Below the pieces are notes generated by a model that was given only the letters and a program-made list of their open reading frames with translations, was not told the origin of the DNA and did no database searches. A stretch of 64,000 bases of DNA, taken from positions 158,228-222,227 of the forward strand of contig JABHSK010000001.1 in NCBI GenBank assembly GCA_018669975.1, given 5' to 3'. The position numbers were made by a program, and so were the translations under genes. This stretch comes from Candidatus Parcubacteria bacterium. GTDB taxonomy: Bacteria; Patescibacteria; ABY1; UBA1558; GWA2-36-10. Positions 7,156 to 15,881 of this stretch are shown one piece after another. Each line of letters opens with the position of its first letter. Within the stretch, counting starts at the first letter, position 1.

Positions 7156-10100
7156 TTATTTCTGAATTTGTTTGTTGATACGCTTACCTTCAAATTTTAC
7201 AAATATCATCGGAATGACAAATAATTGTAAAATGGTAGCGAACAATAAACCAAAAATAATAGATATAGATAGGCCTACCCAAAACTCATTTGCGATAGCC
7301 AGCGGTATAACTCCCATTATAGTAGTAATGGATGTTAGTAAAATTGGTTGTAAACGAGTATCTCCAGCATCAGCGATAGCTTCTACGGCCTGCATTTTCT
7401 TTTCCTCAATATTACGCTTGGTTTTATCAACCAGCACAATGGCATCATTGACCACAATTCCAGATAAAGATATCAAACCTAGGAAAACTGGAAAACTAAA
7501 CGGCAGTCTAAATATCAACATGCCGATAACTACACCGATAAGCATCAATGGCAAAGTCATCAACACGGTAATCGGTCTAAGGAATGAATCAAACTGTAAT
7601 ACTAGGATAATTAATATCAAGAGTACTGCTACAATCATGGCACTCCACAATTCAGAAAAAGATTGTTCTATGTCCTCTACCTCGCCGCCAAAATTTACTT
7701 GGTAGCCGGCTGGTATATTATATTCGGTGGCTAATTTTTCTTCCGCTTGAGCTACAACTGCTGCAGCTGTAAAGCCAGGTTCTAAATCAGAGCTAACTGA
7801 GATAGTTCGCTCAAAATCACGATGCCTGATGGATGCTAAAGCTGGCTCTAATGAAAAGTCAGCTAGAGAAGAAAGCTTAACTGTTTGACCAGAATTGTTA
7901 ATAATGGATAGGTTTTTAATCTCCTCTACTGAAGAAATTTTATCTTTATCCAATCTAACTACTACATCTATATCATCACCGTCAATTGAAACTTCAGTGG
8001 CTGTGACGCCAAAGATAGCTGTTCTAAGCATACTGGATACATCGCCTATGGTCAATCTTGACCTAGCAATAGCTTCTTTATCTAATTTAAAAGTTAAATC
8101 AGCAGGAGATATATCCTGGTTACTATCTATATTTATAGGTCCATCAAGGCTGATTAATACCTCCTTAATTTGATTGGCTACTTGATCTAAAATCATTAGA
8201 TCATCTCCAGTAATACGAGCCTCAACTGGCGCACCGGTTGGTGGACCACTTGTTAGTTCTTTAATAATGATATCACCAGCGTTAATAACCTTTATTTGCT
8301 CTCGTATATCTTCGACTACATCGAAGCTCTTCTTCTCACGATTATCTGAATCTTTGAGGTTAACACTAATACTAGCTACATGTTCATTGCTACTGCCTGG
8401 ATCAAAACTGCCAATACTAGAAGATTGTCCAATGGTAGTAACAAAGTTTTTTATATTTGGATTTTGATAAAGTTGATCCTCTACTTGAGCAACCACCTTT
8501 TCAGTCTCTTGAAGCTCTGTACCAATAGGCATCTTGATGTCTACATAAGTAAAATCAACATCAATTTTAGGAAATAATTCAACTGGTACAATACCTCCAA
8601 TTAATAATCCTAGTGAGGCAAAGAATAATATAACTAAAGAAATTACTAGTTTAACTTTTTGTTTACGGCTCTTAAGAAAATCTACAATGACTGATCTGTA
8701 TTTCTTTCTTAATCTAGTAGTCAAATAACGTTCCAAAATACTTTCTTTTTTGCTTTTAGCAAACTGACTCTTTTTCAAGAACATACCAGCAAAAGACGGC
8801 ACCAATACCAAAGACACAAATAAAGATGATATCAATACTATAGCAATAGTAATTGGAAAAATCTTGAGATACTCGCCCAAGATGCCGCTAACCAAAAGCA
8901 TTGGGAAAAATGCAGCCACAGTAGTCAACATACCAGCTGTTAGTGGTTTGCTATAGTTAGCCACTGATAACAGCGCTGCTTTAACAGAAGGATAACCATC
9001 TTCACGTATATTGTGAAAAATACCTTCTAGTATAATTATAAATGAATCAACCAATAGGCCCAGCGACAATACCAAGGCATAAAGGGTCATACTGTTTAAT
9101 GTGTATCCTGAATAATATAAAACTATAAATGAAATCAAGAATGTAACTGGAATGGCAAATAAAGCTAAAATAGCTTCTCTAAAACTCAAAGCAACAAACA
9201 TAATCATGAAAATCAGTATTGTAGCTTGCAAACCACTCCTACCTAGTGTATCTAAATCTTCACGAATAAAACTAGAGTAGTCATTATTAACCTCAACTTT
9301 AACTGCTGCTGGAATTATTTTATCTTCCTGTAGTTGCGCTACCTTAACTTTGGCAGCATCTACCATATCTAAAATATTACCACCAGTTTTTTTGAAAATC
9401 TGCAAAGAAACAGTATTTTGTGCTGGTTGTCCATCTATAGAAATTCTAGAAACAATATTTTGTTCTGTGAATTGTTCTTTAATTTCAGCAACGTCTTTTA
9501 ATAAAATCGGTCGCCCCTCATTCTCACCAACTACCACACCTTTAAGATCTTCGATAGATTCAAACTTAGCTACCGTACGAATATTATAATGAATATTATC
9601 AACCGTAATATCACCCAAAGGCATATCCATATTAGCTATAGAGATAGCACCAACTATTTGATTAATTGATAATCCCAGTCTAGCTAAAGATGTTTTATTT
9701 ATAATTACAGAAAATTCTTTATCTCTAACGCCTAATAAAGGCACCTTGGAGACTCCTGAGATTCCCTCTAGCTCATCCTGTACTATTTCTCCCAGTTGCT
9801 TAAGCTGATTTTCGGTTAAATCTCCAGCTAGAGAAAAAGTGATAACTGGAAAGTCATTGGCACGAATCTGAATAACACTTGGATCTTCAGCATCATCAGG
9901 TAATCCAGACACATAACCAACTTTTTCTTTTAAGTCAGTAATACTGTCGTCTAGATTAGCCTCTGCTTCAAACTCTACAGTAATAGATGACAAGCTGGTA
10001 CGCGAATTTGATGTTACACGTTTAACATTATCCAATTCTTCAATTTTACTTTCTAGTTCATCAGTAATTAAGTTTTCTACATCTGAAGGACTAGCACCTG

Positions 10101-10314
10101 GATAAAAAGTGGTAACTACGGCAATGGGGATTTTTACTTCTGGGTCTGATTCACGGTCTATATTACCAACCGCAAAACCACCCATGATAAAAATAGTAAT
10201 AATAGCTAGAATTACTACTCGACAATGAGTAATAAAATAACCAAAGATATTGCCGCGAGTTTTGGCAATAGCTTTTTCGGCAAATATATTTTTGATCTCT
10301 TTTTGATCTTGCAT
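7156..10314 (-). CDS. RND-family efflux transporter (AcrB/MdtC-like)
   Basis: Proton-driven inner-membrane exporter, 1052 aa, the full RND length. It has an N-terminal membrane helix, a large extracytoplasmic domain (PGASPSDVENLITDELESKIEELDNV is the typical porter-domain start), a central bundle with SLGLLVDSFIIILEG (TM4-type motif) and a second half repeating the pattern (SLSGIVVNDAIVLVDKTKRN). RND pumps normally work with an adaptor and an outer-membrane channel; the adaptor is the next gene upstream (2 bp gap). The substrate is unknown. An RND pump is unusual for a lineage generally regarded as monoderm. Confidence 0.93.
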   Translation of the reverse strand: MQDQKEIKNIFAEKAIAKTRGNIFGYFITHCRVVILAIITIFIMGGFAVGNIDRESDPEVKIPIAVVTTFYPGASPSDVENLITDELESKIEELDNVKRVTSNSRTSLSSITVEFEAEANLDDSITDLKEKVGYVSGLPDDAEDPSVIQIRANDFPVITFSLAGDLTENQLKQLGEIVQDELEGISGVSKVPLLGVRDKEFSVIINKTSLARLGLSINQIVGAISIANMDMPLGDITVDNIHYNIRTVAKFESIEDLKGVVVGENEGRPILLKDVAEIKEQFTEQNIVSRISIDGQPAQNTVSLQIFKKTGGNILDMVDAAKVKVAQLQEDKIIPAAVKVEVNNDYSSFIREDLDTLGRSGLQATILIFMIMFVALSFREAILALFAIPVTFLISFIVLYYSGYTLNSMTLYALVLSLGLLVDSFIIILEGIFHNIREDGYPSVKAALLSVANYSKPLTAGMLTTVAAFFPMLLVSGILGEYLKIFPITIAIVLISSLFVSLVLVPSFAGMFLKKSQFAKSKKESILERYLTTRLRKKYRSVIVDFLKSRKQKVKLVISLVILFFASLGLLIGGIVPVELFPKIDVDFTYVDIKMPIGTELQETEKVVAQVEDQLYQNPNIKNFVTTIGQSSSIGSFDPGSSNEHVASISVNLKDSDNREKKSFDVVEDIREQIKVINAGDIIIKELTSGPPTGAPVEARITGDDLMILDQVANQIKEVLISLDGPINIDSNQDISPADLTFKLDKEAIARSRLTIGDVSSMLRTAIFGVTATEVSIDGDDIDVVVRLDKDKISSVEEIKNLSIINNSGQTVKLSSLADFSLEPALASIRHRDFERTISVSSDLEPGFTAAAVVAQAEEKLATEYNIPAGYQVNFGGEVEDIEQSFSELWSAMIVAVLLILIILVLQFDSFLRPITVLMTLPLMLIGVVIGMLIFRLPFSFPVFLGLISLSGIVVNDAIVLVDKTKRNIEEKKMQAVEAIADAGDTRLQPILLTSITTIMGVIPLAIANEFWVGLSISIIFGLLFATILQLFVIPMIFVKFEGKRINKQIQK

Positions 10315-10316
10315 AA

Positions 10317-11939
10317 TTATTTATTGACAATATCTATTTCATCGCCAACAGAAACAAAAACTCCGTTTAGTAATACCAGTTGATCACCTTCTGCTAAACC
10401 ACCGGCTACTGATACTTTATCACCAAAAACTTGTCCTAGAGTAACAGATTTTCTAAAAATTTTTCCTTCTTCTGCAATAAAAACGTATGAACCTGAAGCT
10501 TCGATAGTAACGGATTTAATTGGAATAACTATTGTATCGATATCCTTATATATTAAATTAAATTTAATATCAGCAATATCACCAGCCACTAAATCTGCTT
10601 CTGCTTCGCTACTCTGTACAGTCACAGAAACTTTGCCACTATTTAAATCACCAGTCGGCTCAATTTCTACCACGATACCCCTGTATTGATCATTGATTAA
10701 AACCTCATCGTTTAAAGTAAGTGCTTTGGCAAAATCAACATCTACATCAACTATCATTTCTACAATAGATAAATCTCCCAACTCAATTAATTGCTGTCCA
10801 ACACCTGCCTGTTCTCCAGGATTAGCATAGTGTGACATGATAGTACCAGAAAATGGAGCAGCTAAAGTCAGGTTATTATAATTATAAGCAGCGCCATCAA
10901 ACTGGGTTTGAGACATACTTTTTTCTAGAGCAGCGCCATCTTTGGCATTCTGCAAACTAATTTCAGCATTATTATATTCAATCTGTGATAAATTCAATTG
11001 ACTCTGAGCTTGATTTATAGACAATCGATTAGTAATTTCCGTATTACTAATACTATTAATAGTAGCAATAACGCTAGTAACGTGTTGATTAATCTGTGTC
11101 TGATAATTAGCCACACTCAATTGTGCACTAGCTATATCAGCAACACTATATACATTTCCATTGGGAATAGCGTTTTGCAAAAGTACAGCTGTATTATCCA
11201 GGGCATTTTTGCCAGACAATAAAACTGTTTGTATTTCATTAAAATAAATATCTAGATTTTCTCTAGGAGCTGCAACTGATAAATCAGAAAAATCATAAAC
11301 TGCCTGATCTAACAAAAAACCAGTGTCAGTCCGCAGTTGCTCTTCAGCTGTTAAAATATTTCTATACTTAAAACGTGGATTATCATCATTTCCTTCATTC
11401 AAGAAAATCAAGGCTTGATTTAGAGAGTTGTAAGCTGAACTATAAGCTACCATAGCTGAATCCTCAGCGGTACGTAAGGCCTGCTCAGTCTGAGCAATAG
11501 TGTTGTCATATTGACTTTGGGCTAGATCTAATCTGGCCTTTGAACTATTTAGACCCAGTTCGGCTTGCTGAATTCTCTGCCCAGTAACAATGTTTGTTTG
11601 ATCCAAACTTTGTCGAGCATTAAAAAAACCGCTCTCAATCCCCTCATCTCTTATAGAGAAAAGCGGTTGACCAACGACTATTTGCGAACCTACTGGTGCT
11701 AAATATTCAATTGTACCAGGAGTAAGACTTCTAACCACACTATATTGTTTTGGCGTTACAGTACCGCTGGCTGACAAAGAAGAACTTACCTCACCTTGTT
11801 TGGTGATATATTGAACTTCTACCTGCTTTTTAATTACAGGCTCTTCAGCTTCTTCAACCTTATTACCACATCCAGTTAAAGTGAATGCAGCAATTACCAA
11901 TGCGGACAACAAAAGTGTTCCTTTAATACTTCTACTCAT
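10317..11939 (-). CDS. RND efflux periplasmic adaptor (HlyD/AcrA-like) lipoprotein
   Basis: Membrane-fusion protein pairing with the RND pump. The 540-aa protein starts with a lipoprotein signal ending LTGCG (lipobox Cys near residue 24). It continues with the barrel-sandwich start (SASGTVTPKQYSVVRSLTPGTIEYLAPVGSQIVVGQPLF), a very long coiled-coil hairpin rich in Gln, Asn and Ala (about residues 120-350), the second lipoyl half (LAAPFSGTIMSHYANPGEQAG) and beta-barrel/membrane-proximal domains. It is longer than the usual 370-400 aa because of the extended coiled coil. The promoter is TTGACA 11997-12002 with TAATTT 11974-11979. Confidence 0.9.
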   Translation of the reverse strand: MSRSIKGTLLLSALVIAAFTLTGCGNKVEEAEEPVIKKQVEVQYITKQGEVSSSLSASGTVTPKQYSVVRSLTPGTIEYLAPVGSQIVVGQPLFSIRDEGIESGFFNARQSLDQTNIVTGQRIQQAELGLNSSKARLDLAQSQYDNTIAQTEQALRTAEDSAMVAYSSAYNSLNQALIFLNEGNDDNPRFKYRNILTAEEQLRTDTGFLLDQAVYDFSDLSVAAPRENLDIYFNEIQTVLLSGKNALDNTAVLLQNAIPNGNVYSVADIASAQLSVANYQTQINQHVTSVIATINSISNTEITNRLSINQAQSQLNLSQIEYNNAEISLQNAKDGAALEKSMSQTQFDGAAYNYNNLTLAAPFSGTIMSHYANPGEQAGVGQQLIELGDLSIVEMIVDVDVDFAKALTLNDEVLINDQYRGIVVEIEPTGDLNSGKVSVTVQSSEAEADLVAGDIADIKFNLIYKDIDTIVIPIKSVTIEASGSYVFIAEEGKIFRKSVTLGQVFGDKVSVAGGLAEGDQLVLLNGVFVSVGDEIDIVNK

Positions 11940-11973
11940 ATTCTACTCAATTATTGAATTATCAAGTCCACGA

Positions 11974-12002
11974 AAATTAACATAATAGGGCTCTTTTGTC
12001 AA
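11974..12002 (-). promoter_or_regulatory. Promoter of the RND efflux operon
   Basis: TTGACA (11997-12002) and TAATTT (11974-11979) with a 17-bp spacer on the minus strand, about 35 bp before the adaptor ATG. It is divergent from the nrtR promoter, 46 bp away. Confidence 0.65.
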
Positions 12003-12047
12003 TATTAATTAAAACAAGATTTTTTTATCTACAAAAAAATAAAACGC

Positions 12048-12075
12048 TTGACATATCTTTTGAGTATGTTAGTAT
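12048..12075 (+). promoter_or_regulatory. nrtR promoter
   Basis: TTGACA at 12048-12053, a 16-bp spacer and TAGTAT at 12070-12075. The -10 lies within the long inverted repeat at 12065-12097, so the regulator probably represses itself. Confidence 0.7.
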
Positions 12076-12097
12076 GTGTATATAAGACACTAACATA
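12065..12097 (+). promoter_or_regulatory. Inverted repeat, probable NrtR autoregulatory operator
   Basis: Perfect 9-bp arms TATGTTAGT (12065-12073) and ACTAACATA (12089-12097) with a 15-bp spacer, covering the -10 region of nrtR. The right arm contains ACACTAA. Read as a 21-mer (12073-12093) it matches the perfect operator at 12820-12840 in 5 of 7 left-arm and 7 of 7 right-arm positions. Confidence 0.65.
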
Positions 12098-12101
12098 ATT
12101 T

Positions 12102-12785
12102 ATGTCCAACCCAACAGTACAAGCGGAACACGCTAAACAAAATATCAAACTAGCTGTTGATAATTGTATTTTTACTGTCAAAGACGGCAAGCTTTTTATT
12201 TTACTAATCAAAATGAAGTCTAAGCTCCAGGGGATGTGGGCCTTACCAGGTGGCTTAATTAAAGATACCGAAACAATTGGTGCAGCTGCTCAACGCATTC
12301 TTAAACAAGAAACTGGTCTATCAGACAACTATCTCGAACAACTCTATACTTTTAGTCAGCCAAATCGTGATCCTTTTGCTAGGGTTATTTCTACTGCCTA
12401 TTTTGCTCTAATTCCTGACGCAAACATTGAACTTAAACCAAGTCCAAAATATGATGATGTTCGTTGGTATCCTGTTAAAAAACTACCGGAATTGGCCTAT
12501 GATCATAATCATATCGTTAAATATGCAAAACAAAGATTAGAGTGGAAAATCAGCTACACCAACGCTGCATGGTCTTTATTACCAGAAAAATTTACTTTGA
12601 CTGAACTACAAAAAGTATATGAAGCAATATTGAATAAAAAACTGGATAAACGCAATTTTCGTAAGAAAATAGACAAAGTTGGTCTACTTAAGGAAACTAA
12701 ACAAACCAAATTAGAAGGTGCACATAGACCAGCTAAATTATATGAATTTTCCAGCAAAAAGAAGAAAATAGTAGAAATTATCTAA
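12102..12785 (+). CDS. nrtR: NrtR-type Nudix transcriptional regulator of NAD metabolism
   Basis: A 227-aa fusion of an N-terminal Nudix domain (about 15-140) and a C-terminal winged helix (about 160-227, with KRNFRKKI as likely recognition region), the architecture of NrtR. In NrtR the Nudix domain senses ADP-ribose and releases DNA. The Nudix box spans Gly50-Leu73 (GGLIKDTETIG, then RILKQETGL), but Gln69 replaces the first Glu of the catalytic EE pair, so it is probably a sensor and not an enzyme. Operator-like palindromes lie at its own promoter and before the NAD locus. No Shine-Dalgarno sequence precedes the ATG. The NAD gene context strongly supports the call. Confidence 0.88.
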   Translation: MSNPTVQAEHAKQNIKLAVDNCIFTVKDGKLFILLIKMKSKLQGMWALPGGLIKDTETIGAAAQRILKQETGLSDNYLEQLYTFSQPNRDPFARVISTAYFALIPDANIELKPSPKYDDVRWYPVKKLPELAYDHNHIVKYAKQRLEWKISYTNAAWSLLPEKFTLTELQKVYEAILNKKLDKRNFRKKIDKVGLLKETKQTKLEGAHRPAKLYEFSSKKKKIVEII

Positions 12786-12819
12786 TTTTACTCCTTTTCT
12801 TATATTTTTTTGTTCTTAT

Positions 12820-12840
12820 TTAGTGTACTTTTCACACTAA
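12820..12840 (+). promoter_or_regulatory. Perfect 21-bp palindrome, probable NrtR operator of the NAD locus
   Basis: TTAGTGT (12820-12826), a 7-bp spacer, and ACACTAA (12834-12840), in the 21-bp layout typical for NrtR sites. It lies 20 bp upstream of a TTGACA box at 12861-12866. It is not a terminator, since no T-run follows. Confidence 0.65.
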
Positions 12841-12860
12841 TAAGTAAATATACCTAAGAC

Positions 12861-12889
12861 TTGACAAAATTACCAAAATATGATAAAAA
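12861..12889 (+). promoter_or_regulatory. Probable promoter of the PP2C-kinase operon
   Basis: Consensus TTGACA at 12861-12866 followed 17 bp later by TAAAAA (12884-12889), a weak -10. The transcript would carry a leader of about 165 nt before the ATG at 13061. Confidence 0.5.
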
Positions 12890-12894
12890 GAACC

Positions 12895-13055
12895 GTTTAT
12901 TTTGTAAATAATTTCAGCTTTAATCCCCTTTCCAAAGGGCGAGCCGTTTGTTGCCTAAAAAATGGAAATTAAATTAGTTTCTATGCTTTAGGTAGCAAAA
13001 CCTATATGTTCGTTAACAATTTGGTTTTGAAAAACACTCAACAATGAGAAAGGAG
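12895..13055 (+). promoter_or_regulatory. Long structured leader before the NAD locus
   Basis: No ORF. The leader contains the hairpin CCCTTTCCAAAGGG near 12927-12940, flanking ATTTC/GGAAAT arms, and a second hairpin around TTAGGT/ACCTA near 12990-13003. It could be an RNA control element such as a riboswitch or attenuator; I could not match it to the known NAD, PRPP or other consensus structures. Confidence 0.35.
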
Positions 13056-13060
13056 GAGAA

Positions 13061-13921
13061 ATGAGCCTATTAGAGATTTTCCAGGTAGCAGCCGGCACAG
13101 TAGCTGGTCGCGACCACACTCAAGTAGGTAAAAACAATCAGGACGCCTTTTGCTTTGCTGCCCATGACGATGTCATGGCTGGTGTAGTCTGTGATGGCTG
13201 CAGCACTGGCAAGCATTCGGAGGTTGGTTCTAAACTAATCGCACGCCTGATTGTCCGCCAAATCATCACCAACAAGGACAAGTTCCAAGGTGGCGATGAC
13301 TCTATTTCCCGTTTGATGCAGAGAATTAAAAACTCTGCCCTAATGTACGTCCAGCTTTTAGCTGATGGCATGGGCATGAGTTTTTCTCAGGCAATCAATG
13401 ATTATTTTCTGTTTACCCTGGTGGGTACGATTATTTTTCCGGACAAGAGTATTATTTTTTCCTTGGGTGACGGTGTCTTTGCCCACAACGGTGAAGTGAC
13501 CACAGTTGGTCCTTTTCCGGGCAATGCTCCGCCCTACCTGGCTTATAACTTGGTAACAACTGATCTAGCCACCGAAAATCCTGATCTCCTGGACTTCAAT
13601 GTCCATGTGATTCATGAAACTTCCCTGACAAGCTCAATCTTGATTGGCTCTGATGGGATCTGTGACCTGATCGACATCGCCGAGCTCAATATGCCAGGCA
13701 AACCCAAGCTAGTTGGTCCCATGTCACAATTTTGGACAGACGACCGCTACTTCAACAATCCGGATATGGTCCGACGAAAGTTGGTCCTAATCAATCGTGA
13801 AGCAACCAGACTGGATCGGGAAGGCCCAAGCTTGCAAAAGTATCCAGGCCTACTCCCCGACGATACCACTCTGATTGCCATCCGCCGCAAACCCATTACC
13901 GAGGAAGGTGGTGAGGACTAA
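13061..13921 (+). CDS. PP2C-type protein phosphatase (TerY-P-like triad)
   Basis: Metal-dependent Ser/Thr phosphatase, 286 aa. PP2C motifs appear in order: AGRDHTQVGKNNQDAF near the N-terminus, VVCDGCSTGKHSEVGS (metal-binding Asp in DG), LGDGVF, LIGSDGICDL, and LPDDTTLIAIRR at the end, holding the last metal-binding Asp. It is cytosolic with no membrane segment. A strong AAAGGAGGAG site precedes the ATG. Its stop overlaps the start of the kinase gene (TAATG), implying coupled translation. A VWA gene lies two genes on. Phosphatase, kinase and VWA together match the TerY-P signalling trio described in Ter stress systems; the stimulus is unknown. Confidence 0.85.
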   Translation: MSLLEIFQVAAGTVAGRDHTQVGKNNQDAFCFAAHDDVMAGVVCDGCSTGKHSEVGSKLIARLIVRQIITNKDKFQGGDDSISRLMQRIKNSALMYVQLLADGMGMSFSQAINDYFLFTLVGTIIFPDKSIIFSLGDGVFAHNGEVTTVGPFPGNAPPYLAYNLVTTDLATENPDLLDFNVHVIHETSLTSSILIGSDGICDLIDIAELNMPGKPKLVGPMSQFWTDDRYFNNPDMVRRKLVLINREATRLDREGPSLQKYPGLLPDDTTLIAIRRKPITEEGGED

Positions 13922-15798
13922 TGAACGTTTACGTTCAAGGACAACTTGTCCGTCTTGATCCTCGCAACTCTATCGGTAAAGGTGGCGAGGCCGATGTTTT
14001 CAAGATGGGCAGCTCACAAGCTGTTAAAATATTCAAAACACCAAGTCATCCAGACTTTGTTGGACAAGATCACGAAAAAGCAGCAGCTGAAGCGAGGCTC
14101 AAAGAGCATCAGCTGAAGCTGCGCGAATTTCCGAAGGGCCTGCCGCCACGAGTCATTACTCCGGTGGACTTGGCTACCGACAAATCGGGTCGCCTGATCA
14201 AGGGCTACGTCATGCCACTGATTGGTGACTCGGAAGTTCTGCTGCGCTATGGCGAACGCAAGTTCCGCCAAGGTGTTGTCGGAAACGACATGGTGGTCAA
14301 TATTTTCACAGATATGCATGACACCATATCCGGCATTCATTCCGTCAAGGTAGTCATTGGAGATTTCAACGATCTCAACATCCTGGTAACAGATCAGGGT
14401 GAAGCCTATTTCATCGATGCAGACAGCTTCCAGTTTAGCAGTTACCTGTGTCGGATGTTTACTGGCAAATTCGTTGATCCTCTACTCTGTGATCCCAAGC
14501 ACAAAAGTCCGATGCTCAATAAACCCCATAATGCCGAATCAGACTGGTATTCCTTTGCCGTTATGCTCATGCAGTCACTGTTGTTCGTCGGTCCCTACGG
14601 CGGTATCTACCGTCCCAGGGACAAAGGCAAACGAATGACGCATGATGCTAGGCCGCTGCATAGAGTGACGATATTTGACCCCGAGGTCAAATATCCCAAG
14701 CCGGCTACACCCTACGGTATATTGCCGGATGATCTCTTGCAACAGTTCTATCAGATTTTTGTCAAAGATCAGCGTGGTCAATTTCCATTAACTTTACTCG
14801 AGGGTCTTCGCTGGACTACCTGCAACGCCTGTGGCGCCGAACATGCCCGAGCAATCTGCCCGGAATGTTCACAAGCAGCTCCAGCAGCCATCAAGGAAAA
14901 AGTCACGATCAGGGGCACAGTCAAATCCACTCGGATCTTCAAGACCGGTGGCACAATTGTCTATGCTACTGTTCAAAACGGAAAATTGCGCTGGCTCTAC
15001 CATGAGTCCAATATACTCAAACGCGAAGACGAGTCCCAGGTAGTGAGCGGCAAACTCAATCCTCGGATGCGTTTCCGTATCCAGGGAAACAACACACTGA
15101 TCGGCCAAACCGGCCAATTGGCAGTGGTTTCTCCTGGAAACAAACCTTCACCCATGACTGTCGACAACTACACGGGCGTATTACCCATGTTTGATGCCAA
15201 CGGTGATCACCGCTACTGGTTGCAAAACGGCCAGCTAATGCGTGACGATCGTCTCGGCACCAGCAAGGTTATCGGCGATGTCTTGGAAAACCAGACTATG
15301 TTCTGGACTGGTGACAAGTTTGGCTTTGGATTCTATCGAGCTGGAGAACTATGTAGAGCCTTCATCTTCGATGCTCAGAAGTCTATTCTCAATGATTCAG
15401 TCAAGCTGCCTCCTATCAGAGGTCAGATAGTTGACGCCACCTGTTGCATTAGCAATAACCGAGTCTGGTTCCTGGTTTCGACCAGGCAAGGCGGCAAGAC
15501 TATCAATCAGTGCTTGTTGTTCAAGCCTGATGGTACTCTGGTAGCCACAGCTGAAGCTGAAGAAGGAGACGACTCCTGGCTGTCGACCATCCGTGGCAAG
15601 TGTGCTGCTGGCGACTTTATGCTAGCAGCTACTGAAGACGGCCTGGTCCGTATCGAAGCCAATGGCAGCGGTCTCAGTTTGACCAAGGAATTCCCTGACG
15701 CAGAACCATTCGTCCACCCCGGCTGCAGGCTTTTTGCCAGTCGAGAAGGACTTTGTGTCATCGATCATCAAGAAATTCGGGTACTGAAAATTTCCTAA
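13921..15798 (+). CDS. Protein kinase with zinc ribbon and beta-rich C-terminal domain
   Basis: A 625-aa protein. The kinase domain (about 10-290) has a Gly-rich loop IGKGGEADVF (18-27), Lys36 (AVKIF), a catalytic loop IGDFNDLN with Asp148 and Asn153 in the usual spacing, and IDAD (Asp166/168) in place of DFG. HRD is replaced by IGD, as in the atypical kinases paired with PP2C and VWA proteins. A four-Cys zinc ribbon follows (Cys301, 304, 313, 316), then about 300 residues of repeated beta-strand character (RYWLQNGQLM, VWFLVSTRQGG), perhaps a propeller acting as sensor. Translation is coupled to the phosphatase gene. Confidence 0.8.
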   Translation: MNVYVQGQLVRLDPRNSIGKGGEADVFKMGSSQAVKIFKTPSHPDFVGQDHEKAAAEARLKEHQLKLREFPKGLPPRVITPVDLATDKSGRLIKGYVMPLIGDSEVLLRYGERKFRQGVVGNDMVVNIFTDMHDTISGIHSVKVVIGDFNDLNILVTDQGEAYFIDADSFQFSSYLCRMFTGKFVDPLLCDPKHKSPMLNKPHNAESDWYSFAVMLMQSLLFVGPYGGIYRPRDKGKRMTHDARPLHRVTIFDPEVKYPKPATPYGILPDDLLQQFYQIFVKDQRGQFPLTLLEGLRWTTCNACGAEHARAICPECSQAAPAAIKEKVTIRGTVKSTRIFKTGGTIVYATVQNGKLRWLYHESNILKREDESQVVSGKLNPRMRFRIQGNNTLIGQTGQLAVVSPGNKPSPMTVDNYTGVLPMFDANGDHRYWLQNGQLMRDDRLGTSKVIGDVLENQTMFWTGDKFGFGFYRAGELCRAFIFDAQKSILNDSVKLPPIRGQIVDATCCISNNRVWFLVSTRQGGKTINQCLLFKPDGTLVATAEAEEGDDSWLSTIRGKCAAGDFMLAATEDGLVRIEANGSGLSLTKEFPDAEPFVHPGCRLFASREGLCVIDHQEIRVLKIS

Positions 15799-15881
15799 AT
15801 CTAGGAAAGGAGCCTCCAAAAAAATATTACGCAAGTCAATTCTTTCACAGAACGATTAACCAAACCTGAGGAGAACATACC

